Below are positions 1-5,166 of a stretch of DNA of 5,166 nt, one piece after another; the first letter of the stretch is position 1; every line of letters starts with the position of its first letter. Origin of the DNA: JAAYGT01 sp050252075 (GTDB taxonomy: Bacteria; Pseudomonadota; Gammaproteobacteria; Burkholderiales; Burkholderiaceae_B); NCBI GenBank assembly GCA_050252075.1, contig JBFWLP010000145.1:1-5166 (forward strand), in the 5' to 3' direction. The notes below the pieces were generated by a model that worked only from the letters and a program-made list of their open reading frames with translations, was not told the origin of the DNA and did no database searches. Position numbers and translations under genes: made by a program.

Positions 1-402
1 AAGCAAATGGCAAACACCAGAGCCGTCATCCGTTACCTTGAGCAAAACCCCCATGTGGCATGGGTCAGTCACTCGGAAGCGTCCGGAAGCCCCTATGCGG
101 CGCTCGCAAAGAAATATTTCCCAAAGGGCGCGGGGGCGGTACTGTCCTTCGGGCTTCAGGGAACGGAGGAGCAGAAGCGCACGCTTTTGGCCGCGACGAG
201 GCTGTTCGGTTATCAGGCAAACATCGGAGACGCGCGCAGCCTCATCGTCAACCCTGCGGAAACGACCCATGTGGAGCTGACGCAGGAACAGCGCAGATGG
301 GTGGGCCTGACGCCGAACACCATCCGCCTCTCACTTGGACTGGAAAGCGCAAATGATCTGATCGCCGATTTGGAGCAGGCATTCGAGGCTGCGTTTCAAT
401 GA
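1..402 (+). CDS. metY: O-acetylhomoserine sulfhydrylase (MetY-type), C-terminal part only
   Basis: This is the C-terminal third of a Cys/Met-metabolism PLP-dependent enzyme. The frame is open back to base 1, so the ATG at 7 is an internal Met and the gene starts outside the window. About 133 residues are visible; the family is usually about 420-430 residues long, so the PLP-lysine domain is not seen. Diagnostic blocks are the P-K-G-A-G-A-V segment, ANIGDARSLI, the PAETTH motif and TPNTIRLSLGLE, whose Arg is expected to hold the substrate carboxylate. The N-I-G-D-A-R-S-L wording is typical of MetY rather than of cystathionine synthases or lyases. MetY enzymes condense O-acetylhomoserine with sulfide or methanethiol to homocysteine or methionine in the cytoplasm. 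The stop codon overlaps the next start (ATGA at 399-402). Inference from context: it may fix methanethiol released by the nitrogenase-like enzyme. A methionine gamma-lyase-like activity is a less likely alternative. Confidence 0.88.
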   Translation, partial: KQMANTRAVIRYLEQNPHVAWVSHSEASGSPYAALAKKYFPKGAGAVLSFGLQGTEEQKRTLLAATRLFGYQANIGDARSLIVNPAETTHVELTQEQRRWVGLTPNTIRLSLGLESANDLIADLEQAFEAAFQ

Positions 403-926
403 AGCTTGAGATACGAAACGCCAGGGAACAGGACAGCGCGCTGATCCTGAGGTTTATCTTCGCTCTGGCTGATTTGGAGGGAATGCGCGGCCAGGTCACC
501 GCGAGCGAGGAGAGTGTCCGCATTTCCCTATTTGAGCGCCATGACGCCGAAGTGCTTCTGGGCTATGCGGATGCGGAACCAGTGGCGTTCGCCCTGTATT
601 ATCCGGTATATTCAACTTTCACAGGTACCGCGAACTTGTTTTTGGAGGATTTGTTCGTGGATGAGGCATACCGAAGCCGCGGCGTTGGATATGAGCTTCT
701 GAGGCATCTGGCGCAGATCGTGCTGGAGCGGGGTGGCAAACGGCTGGACTGGTATGTGCTGCACAGCAATATAAAAGGCGCAGAATTCTATAGGCGGCTG
801 GGAGCGGAACCCCTAACAGACCGCACAACATTTCGTATAAGCGAAGAGCAGTTACGTGCTCTTTTACAAGGAGGAACCGAATTTGTCAAAAGTAAATCTT
901 GCACTGCAGAGTGTGCAAATCCGTGA
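399..926 (+). CDS. GNAT-family N-acetyltransferase
   Basis: This 175-residue protein is a GNAT acetyltransferase, which moves an acetyl group from acetyl-CoA to an amine. The acetyl-CoA pyrophosphate loop is R92-S-R-G-V-G97, preceded by the beta-4 segment around L82-E-D-L-F-V87. A late N124...Y131-R-R-L-G-A-E block is the usual motif B. The overall pattern (VTASEESVRISLF, then AEVLLGYADAEPVAFALYY, then FLEDLFV) resembles the diamine/thialysine acetyltransferase (SSAT-like) branch. The ATG at 399 overlaps the metY stop as ATGA and has only a weak GAGG (385-388), so translational coupling is likely. The last roughly 15 codons run through the ribosome binding site and first 44 nt of the next gene, so the C-terminal tail (FVKSKSCTAECANP) is probably not conserved. 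The substrate cannot be read from the sequence. Sitting between two genes tied to sulfur chemistry, an amine-bearing organosulfur compound is possible, but that is inference. Confidence 0.85.
   Translation: MKLEIRNAREQDSALILRFIFALADLEGMRGQVTASEESVRISLFERHDAEVLLGYADAEPVAFALYYPVYSTFTGTANLFLEDLFVDEAYRSRGVGYELLRHLAQIVLERGGKRLDWYVLHSNIKGAEFYRRLGAEPLTDRTTFRISEEQLRALLQGGTEFVKSKSCTAECANP
868..874 (+). promoter_or_regulatory. Ribosome binding site that sets the TTG start of the NifD-like gene
   Basis: AAGGAGG lies 8 nt before the TTG at 883-885. The only other nearby in-frame start, GTG at 856, lies upstream of this site and has no comparable signal. The site is inside the 3' end of the acetyltransferase gene. 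Confidence 0.85.
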
Positions 927-2358
927 GATACGTATCAATTCTATCACCGGCTATCAGGGGAATGCGGAAGAATTGGTTCAGGCATCCAGCTGCGGACTGA
1001 AGGATAAAAGCCGCTCTTTTTCCCAGTGTTTGGGCTGCGCCACGTCGAAGGCGGCGTGCATGACGGTTTTGATTCAGGACAGCGCGGTCATCAGCCACGG
1101 GCCGGTGGGCTGCGCGTCATGCCTGCACGAGTTCGCGTTTACCTATCGGGTCAACTCACCCCTGCGAGGCGTGGAGCATCCGACGCAGCGGAAAATATTT
1201 TCTACCAATTTGGAGGAAAAGGACACTGTCTACGGAGGCAGCCAAAAGCTGACAAAGGCGATCCGTGAGGTGTATGCGCGCACCGGCGCGCATGCGATAT
1301 TCGTGCTCACCACCTGCGCCGCCGGTATCATCGGCGACGACGTGGAGAGTGTTTGCAACGAAGCGGAGGAAGAACTGGGCATCCCGGTGGTCGCCATCTT
1401 CTGCGAAGGCTTCCGTTCCAAGGTGTGGACCACGGGCTTCGACGCGGCCTATCACGGAATTGCGCGCAAGCTCATTTCGAAACCGCGTGAGCGGCGCAGC
1501 GATCTCATCAACGTCATCAATTTCTGGGGCAGCGATGTTTTCAAGGATTGGTTTGCCCCCTTCGGCGCAAGGCCGAATTACATCACGCCCTATTCCACCG
1601 TGAATACCCTGAAATACTCCAGCGAGGCGGCGGCCACCGTGCAGGCTTGCTCCACGCTGGGAAGCTATCTCGGCGCTGTGCTGGAGCAGGACTTCGGCGT
1701 GCCGGAAATTCCCGCCGCGCCGCCTTACGGCATCGCCCAGACCGACCGATGGTTCCGCGCACTGGGCAAGACCTTGGGAAAACCGGAGATTGCAGAGGAG
1801 ATCATCGCTGAGAAAAAGGCAAAATACCTGCCGCAAATTGGGGCGCTGCGGGAAAAGCTACGCGGCAAGACGGCCTACGTCACCGCTGGAGCGGCTCATG
1901 GTCATGCGTTGCTGGACATTCTGGGCGAGCTGGGATTATCAGCACAGGGCGCGGCCATTTTCCATCACGACGAGGTTTACGATTCTGGGCGTCCTGAAAA
2001 CGACCAACTGGCCCAGCGCGTGCGCGATTACGGCAATGTTCCGAACTTCAACGTCTGCAATAAACAGGAATTTGAACTTGTCAATGCGCTGAACAAAATA
2101 CGCCCTGATATTTTACTGGCCCGTCACGGCGGCATGACGCTCTGGGGCGCGAAGTTCGGCATCCCCAGCCTTCTTATCGGCGACGAGCATTACAGCATGG
2201 GCTATGAGGGGCTTATCCATTATGGTGAGCGCATTCTGGAGACGCTGGAAAACGACGAATTTGTAAAGAATCTGGAAAAGCATGCCGTCAACCCCTATAC
2301 AAAGTGGTGGCTGGCGCAGGAGCCTTATTATTTCTTGCAGGGAGGCGAGGGCAAATGA
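883..2358 (+). CDS. Nitrogenase-like component 1, alpha (NifD-like) subunit
   Basis: This 491-residue protein belongs to the nitrogenase component 1 / oxidoreductase family and starts at TTG, chosen by the AAGGAGG 8 nt upstream. P-cluster ligands equivalent to NifD Cys62, Cys88 and Cys154 are C52 (QCLGC), C77 (SHGPVGC) and C145 (TTCAAGIIGDD). The cofactor cysteine (NifD Cys275) is C256 in VQACSTLGSY. The NifD CEGFR block is present at C174-R178. Active-site residues differ from N2-fixing enzymes: by motif-anchored alignment Gln191 becomes W182, His195 F186, Arg359 H339, Lys426 G417 and His442 G433, with H436 nearby as a possible substitute ligand. C49, C59 and C80 are extra cysteines close to the P-cluster region. 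It is coupled to the NifK-like gene by ATGA. The likely role is the catalytic subunit of a nitrogenase-like reductase, perhaps of the methylthio-alkane reductase type given the metY and metN-like flanks. The subgroup assignment is inference; family membership is secure. Confidence 0.93.
   Translation: MSKVNLALQSVQIREIRINSITGYQGNAEELVQASSCGLKDKSRSFSQCLGCATSKAACMTVLIQDSAVISHGPVGCASCLHEFAFTYRVNSPLRGVEHPTQRKIFSTNLEEKDTVYGGSQKLTKAIREVYARTGAHAIFVLTTCAAGIIGDDVESVCNEAEEELGIPVVAIFCEGFRSKVWTTGFDAAYHGIARKLISKPRERRSDLINVINFWGSDVFKDWFAPFGARPNYITPYSTVNTLKYSSEAAATVQACSTLGSYLGAVLEQDFGVPEIPAAPPYGIAQTDRWFRALGKTLGKPEIAEEIIAEKKAKYLPQIGALREKLRGKTAYVTAGAAHGHALLDILGELGLSAQGAAIFHHDEVYDSGRPENDQLAQRVRDYGNVPNFNVCNKQEFELVNALNKIRPDILLARHGGMTLWGAKFGIPSLLIGDEHYSMGYEGLIHYGERILETLENDEFVKNLEKHAVNPYTKWWLAQEPYYFLQGGEGK
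2340..2345 (+). promoter_or_regulatory. Ribosome binding site for the NifK-like gene
   Basis: GGGAGG lies 9 nt before the ATG at 2355. It supports that ATG over the in-frame GTG at 2304, which would add a 17-residue leader that merely reads through the NifD-like 3' end. Confidence 0.75.
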
Positions 2359-3701
2359 GTAAACCGGGCGGAATAATCGAACAGGAACGATATACCTGCG
2401 CCATTGGCGCACTGCAAAGCGTGGTGGCCATTCCAAAGGCGGTGCCAATTTTACACTCAGGCCCCGGTTGCGGCGAGATGATCGCCGGATTTTTTGAGCG
2501 CAGCACTGGCTATGCCGGCGGCAACACCTCTCCCTGTACAAACTTTTCGGAGAAGGAGGTCGTGTTCGGCGGAATCGACCGATTGCGGAAGATCATCCAA
2601 AATACCTATAAGGTGCTGGACACCGACCTTCAGGTGGTGTTCAGCGGCTGCACCGGCGGCATCGTGGGCGACGACATTGAGAGTCTTGTTCAGGAGTTCG
2701 CGGACGAAGGCAAGCCCATCGTGGCGGTGGACGCGCCGGGTTTCAAGGCGACAAACTTTGAATCGCACAGCATCGTGGTCAACGCCATCATCGACCAGTT
2801 TGTCAGCCTTTTTGAAGCGGGAAACGAGCCACGCAGCGAAAAGAACACCATTAACCTCTTCGCGTCCATCCCCTATCAGGACCCGTTCTGGAAGGGAAAC
2901 CTGCGGGAATATAAGCGCCTTCTCGAGGGACTTGGGCTAAAGATAAACGTGCTCTTCGGGCCAGAATCCGGCGGCGTGGAGGAATGGAAAGGCATTCCAA
3001 AAGCTAATTTCAACATTCTGGTTTCCCCGTGGTACGGTAAGCCCATCGCCGACCATCTGAAAATCAAGTACGGCCAAAACTACACATGGTTCCATCACAT
3101 TCCTATCGGGGCCAACGAGACCGAGTCGTTTCTGCGTCAGGTGTTGGACTTCGCCGCCACGCAGGGCGCGGAGATCGACACAGCGAAGGCAAATGCGTTC
3201 ATCAAACGCGAATCGGACGCCTACTATGAGGAGATCGACAATCTTGCCTCCTTTCTGCTGGAATTCCGCTACGGTTTGCCGAACCATGTCCACATCCTGC
3301 ACGACGCGGGCTACGTCGTGGCCCTCTCCAAATTTCTGCTTCATGAGGTGGGTATCGTGCCGAAAGAGCAGTTTATCACCGACAATACGCCGGAGAAATT
3401 TCAGGAGGCCATCCGGCAGGATATTGCAAGTACCAGCGACAAGCGAGAAATACCGATCTTCTTCCAGCCGGATGCAGGCAGCGCACAGAATCAGCTGCGC
3501 GAGATCCACCACGACGGGCGCGGCCTGATCATCGGCTCCGGCTGGGACAAGGAGCTTGCCGCCGAAAAGGACTGCGACTTTCTCTCTGCCGCCGTGCCCA
3601 CTCCCTACCGCTTGGTGCTGACCACCAACTATGCGGGCTTCTCTGGCGGGCTGCGGGTCATTGAGGATATCTATCAGACCGTCCTCGCCACTTACAAATA
3701 A
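2355..3701 (+). CDS. Nitrogenase-like component 1, beta (NifK-like) subunit
   Basis: This 448-residue protein pairs with the upstream NifD-like subunit. The three beta-side P-cluster cysteines are recognisable: C15 (RYTCAIGAL, as NifK Cys70), C39 (LHSGPGCGE, as Cys95) and C99 (FSGCTGGIVGDD, as Cys153). C61 in NTSPC matches the conserved PVSC position of NifK. A V70-F-G-G-I-D block matches the VFGG segment shared by both subunits. It has no cofactor-binding CEGFR segment or Cys275 equivalent, which marks it as the structural K-type partner. It is shorter than molybdenum NifK (about 520 residues) because it lacks the long N-terminal extension, as is common in nitrogenase-like families. The ATG overlaps the preceding stop (ATGA at 2355-2358), so the two subunits should be made in equal amounts. 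Its role is to house half of the P-cluster and relay electrons from a NifH-like reductase, which is not encoded in this window. Confidence 0.93.
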   Translation: MSKPGGIIEQERYTCAIGALQSVVAIPKAVPILHSGPGCGEMIAGFFERSTGYAGGNTSPCTNFSEKEVVFGGIDRLRKIIQNTYKVLDTDLQVVFSGCTGGIVGDDIESLVQEFADEGKPIVAVDAPGFKATNFESHSIVVNAIIDQFVSLFEAGNEPRSEKNTINLFASIPYQDPFWKGNLREYKRLLEGLGLKINVLFGPESGGVEEWKGIPKANFNILVSPWYGKPIADHLKIKYGQNYTWFHHIPIGANETESFLRQVLDFAATQGAEIDTAKANAFIKRESDAYYEEIDNLASFLLEFRYGLPNHVHILHDAGYVVALSKFLLHEVGIVPKEQFITDNTPEKFQEAIRQDIASTSDKREIPIFFQPDAGSAQNQLREIHHDGRGLIIGSGWDKELAAEKDCDFLSAAVPTPYRLVLTTNYAGFSGGLRVIEDIYQTVLATYK

Positions 3702-3706
3702 GGAGG
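3700..3706 (+). promoter_or_regulatory. Ribosome binding site for the NifX-like gene
   Basis: AAGGAGG overlaps the last two bases of the NifK-like stop codon and lies 7 nt before the ATG at 3714. It is a strong match, so the small cofactor carrier is probably well translated. Confidence 0.8.
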
Positions 3707-3713
3707 CCGGGGT

Positions 3714-4061
3714 ATGAGCTATCGGGTAGGCTTCGCCAGCATAGACGGAGCGGTCGTCGACGAGCATTTCGGCTCGGCGCGGTATTGGCAGATATACGAC
3801 ATTGATGCGAAAGAGACCTTTGTGGAAACGCGCAAGACGGCGGCCAAATGCGCCGGGCACTGCGAGGGCGGCTTCAACCATATTCTCGCCGTGCTGGACG
3901 ACTGCGACGCGCTATTCGTCAGCCGCATCGGGGAGAGCGCCGCCGCCGTCATGATCGCCAAGGGTAAGCGGGTGTTTGAGGCGCAGGGCGCCGTGGAGGA
4001 CATCATTGCAGAACTGATTGAAAACGATTATTGGAGTATGAGCCATGGCAGTGACATTTGA
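3714..4061 (+). CDS. NifX/NafY-type Fe-S cofactor carrier (dinitrogenase iron-molybdenum cofactor domain)
   Basis: This 115-residue protein is a single dinitrogenase iron-molybdenum cofactor biosynthesis domain, as found in NifX, NafY and the C-terminal part of many NifB proteins. The N-terminal strand VGFASIDGAVVDEHFGSARYWQIY carries the family D16-E-H18-F-G20 signature. A cysteine/histidine cluster follows (C46-A-G-H49-C50) and a later C64. Proteins of this fold bind NifB-co or related iron-sulfur clusters and hand them to scaffold or apo-enzyme; the His and Cys residues are the likely cluster contacts. It starts 12 nt after the NifK-like stop, and its last 17 nt overlap the start of the NifB-like gene. 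Because that NifB-like protein lacks its own C-terminal NifX domain, this gene probably supplies it as a separate subunit. Family is clear; the exact cluster and the direction of transfer are inferred. Confidence 0.88.
   Translation: MSYRVGFASIDGAVVDEHFGSARYWQIYDIDAKETFVETRKTAAKCAGHCEGGFNHILAVLDDCDALFVSRIGESAAAVMIAKGKRVFEAQGAVEDIIAELIENDYWSMSHGSDI
4033..4036 (+). promoter_or_regulatory. Ribosome binding site for the NifB-like gene
   Basis: GGAG lies 8 nt before the ATG at 4045, inside the NifX-like gene. A second ATG at 4038 is in the NifX-like frame and does not compete for this gene. Confidence 0.6.
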
Positions 4062-4929
4062 AGAACTCACGCGCACCCATCCGTGCTTTGCGGTGGGGGC
4101 AAAAAACAATAAGGGCCGCATCCACCTGCCGGTAAGTCCCGGCTGCAACATCTTCTGCCGCTTCTGTCAGAGGGATGTGAATGACGATGTGGACTCCGAC
4201 AAGCGCCCGGGCGTGACCAGCGGTATCATTACACCGGAGGAATCGGTGGAGGTGGTGCGCAAAGCCGTCGCGCTTTGTCCGGACATCACGGTAGTCGGCG
4301 TGGCCGGGCCAGGCGACACCCTCGCCACACCCTACGCCCTCGAGGCGTTCCGGCTTATTAAAAAGGAATTTCCAAAAATGCTCAAGTGCATGAGCACGAA
4401 CGGCCTGCTCCTGCCGGAAAAGGCGGACGATATCATCGACGTGGGCATCGATACTTTGACCGTCACCGTGAACGCAGTGGACCCAGAGATCGAGGCGAAG
4501 ATCTGTGCGGGAATTACATGGCACGGAAAGCGTTACACCGGGCGGGAGGCGGGGGAAATTCTGATCGAAAACCAGCTTGTCGGCATCGAAACGGTCGCTA
4601 ATGCTGGCGTCACGGTCAAGGTGAACACCGTGCTCGTCCCGGAGATAAACGCAGATCATGTGCCGGAAGTGGCGAAGGCCGTCTCGGCCCATGGCGCAAA
4701 GATATACAACATCATCCCGCTCATCCCTCAGCATGAGCTTGCATGGTGCAGCGCGCCGAGTTGCGCGCAGATCTCCGACACGCGGCAAAAGGCGGAGCAA
4801 TATATCAAGGTCTTCCGTCACTGCCAGCGCTGCCGCGCGGACGCGGCGGGTATCCCCGGCGGCACGGACGTTTCAAAGGACCTTTACATCCGTCCCGTGC
4901 GGCTGGAAAACACATTTTCCCACGGATAA
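4045..4929 (+). CDS. NifB-like radical SAM Fe-S cofactor maturase without NifX domain
   Basis: This 294-residue protein is a radical SAM enzyme of the NifB family, which fuses two [4Fe-4S] clusters with SAM-derived carbide and sulfur to form the 8Fe NifB-co core. The SAM cluster motif is C34-N-I-F-C38-R-F-C41. NifB hallmarks are N-terminal H12-P-C14-F, GRIHLPVSPGCN, the RPGVTSG segment at 54-60, C115 in LKCMSTNGL, and C-terminal C260-Q-R-C263-R-A-D-A. These Cys/His residues outside the SAM motif are expected to hold the precursor clusters. One difference stands out: NifB normally has a Cys in the D-C-x-N-E-S-R-P-G-V stretch, whereas here V49 takes that place, Glu becomes D52, and the loop is about two residues longer. 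The protein ends after the RADA block and so lacks a fused NifX domain, which is encoded just upstream instead. It presumably makes the cofactor for the adjacent D/K enzyme. A maturase producing a variant cluster is possible. Confidence 0.9.
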   Translation: MAVTFEELTRTHPCFAVGAKNNKGRIHLPVSPGCNIFCRFCQRDVNDDVDSDKRPGVTSGIITPEESVEVVRKAVALCPDITVVGVAGPGDTLATPYALEAFRLIKKEFPKMLKCMSTNGLLLPEKADDIIDVGIDTLTVTVNAVDPEIEAKICAGITWHGKRYTGREAGEILIENQLVGIETVANAGVTVKVNTVLVPEINADHVPEVAKAVSAHGAKIYNIIPLIPQHELAWCSAPSCAQISDTRQKAEQYIKVFRHCQRCRADAAGIPGGTDVSKDLYIRPVRLENTFSHG

Positions 4930-4969
4930 ATCACATATGAAATTTGAAACTCTAAGAAAGATTGAAAAA

Positions 4970-5166
4970 ATGGCATACATAGAAATTAGAGATTTAAAGA
5001 AGAGTTTCAGCCTCAAAGACGGCGGGAACATAGAAGTCCTCAAGGGGATCAATCTTGATATAGATCGCGGCGATATTTACGGGAGCGTTGGTTTTTCGGG
5101 CGCGGGCAAATCGACATTGATCAGATGCCTGAACAGACTTGAAGAGCCTGACAGCGGAAGCGTAAC
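4970..5166 (+). CDS. metN: ABC transporter ATP-binding protein, MetN-like, N-terminal fragment
   Basis: The first 65 residues of an ABC ATPase run off the window end. The Walker A loop is G41-F-S-G-A-G-K47-S-T, followed by LIRCLNRLEEPDSGSV. The SGAGKSTLIR wording and the opening MAYIEIRDLKKSF...VLKGINLDI match the MetN branch, which powers uptake of methionine and related sulfur compounds with a MetI permease and a MetQ lipoprotein. Signature, Walker B and the C-terminal NIL/ACT-type domain would lie outside. Start choice: ATG at 4970 gives the usual MetN N-terminus; an in-frame ATG at 4937 would add 11 residues with no better ribosome binding site. Only a weak A/G-rich stretch precedes 4970. 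The gene follows the NifB-like stop by 40 nt with no terminator hairpin visible, but it is clearly more AT-rich than the genes before it. The general ABC call is secure; substrate class is moderate. Confidence 0.75.
   Translation, partial: MAYIEIRDLKKSFSLKDGGNIEVLKGINLDIDRGDIYGSVGFSGAGKSTLIRCLNRLEEPDSGSV

Noticed and set aside
7..402. A complete 131-residue protein starting at ATG 7
   Set aside because: The frame continues to base 1 and the residues align with the interior of MetY-type enzymes, so this is the tail of a longer gene.
1156..1836. Minus-strand open frame of 226 codons
   Set aside because: It is fully antisense to the NifD-like gene and has no supported motif.
883..3701. A nitrogen-fixing Mo, V or Fe-only nitrogenase
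   Set aside because: Residues at the His195, Gln191, Lys426 and His442 positions are not conserved, and no nifH, nifEN or nifV is seen nearby.
883..3701. Protochlorophyllide/chlorophyllide reductase or the F430-pathway CfbD
   Set aside because: All six P-cluster cysteines and a cofactor cysteine are present, and dedicated NifB/NifX-like maturases are adjacent; those enzymes lack a NifB-derived cofactor, and no tetrapyrrole genes are present.
2937..3881. Long minus-strand open frame of 314 codons
   Set aside because: It lies antisense to the NifK-like and NifX-like genes, has no recognisable domain or ribosome binding site, and is a by-product of GC-rich codon use.
4003..4821. Minus-strand open frame of 272 codons
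   Set aside because: It is antisense to the clear NifB-like gene and shows no family motif.
4895..4925. Inverted repeat CCGTG...CACGG at the end of the NifB-like gene as a terminator
   Set aside because: The stem is only 5 bp with a loop of about 21 nt and no T-run follows.
1..5166. CRISPR array, tRNA/rRNA, insertion sequence or SAM riboswitch
   Set aside because: Coding sequence fills nearly the whole window, the largest gap is 40 nt, and no repeats or RNA signatures were seen.

Overview
The window is a compact, all plus-strand gene cluster built around a nitrogenase-like (NifDK-type) component 1. Strong AAGGAGG ribosome binding sites, short or overlapping gene junctions and a moderately GC-rich coding style suggest an anaerobic member of the Bacillota (Clostridia-like). 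The sequence alone does not fix the genus.

Layout: 1-402 is the 3' end of an O-acetylhomoserine sulfhydrylase (MetY-type PLP enzyme). 399-926 is a GNAT N-acetyltransferase. 883-2358 is a NifD-like alpha subunit starting at TTG. 2355-3701 is a NifK-like beta subunit. 3714-4061 is a small NifX/NafY-type iron-sulfur cofactor carrier. 4045-4929 is a NifB-like radical SAM cofactor maturase. 4970 to the window end is the start of a MetN-type methionine/organosulfur ABC transporter ATPase. Every junction up to 4929 overlaps or is at most 12 nt apart, which indicates one translationally coupled operon. Its promoter must lie upstream of the window, because none is visible inside. After 4930 the sequence becomes visibly more AT-rich, so the transporter may be a separately acquired or separately regulated unit.

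How the genes may work together: the D and K subunits keep all six P-cluster cysteines, and D keeps the cofactor-binding cysteine. D has lost the residues equivalent to nitrogenase alpha-Gln191, His195, Arg359, Lys426 (homocitrate contact) and His442. This argues against a nitrogen-fixing enzyme and for a nitrogenase-like reductase carrying a simpler, NifB-derived Fe-S-C cluster. The flanking sulfur genes fit the known methylthio-alkane reductase (Mar) pathway: a nitrogenase-like enzyme releases methanethiol from small organosulfur compounds, and MetY joins it to O-acetylhomoserine to give methionine. The best hypothesis is therefore a Mar-like or sister C-S-bond-cleaving system in a Gram-positive anaerobe, with its own split NifB maturation pair, a GNAT that may handle an amine-bearing organosulfur substrate, and a substrate or methionine importer. 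No NifH-like reductase is present in the window; one must be encoded upstream or elsewhere.
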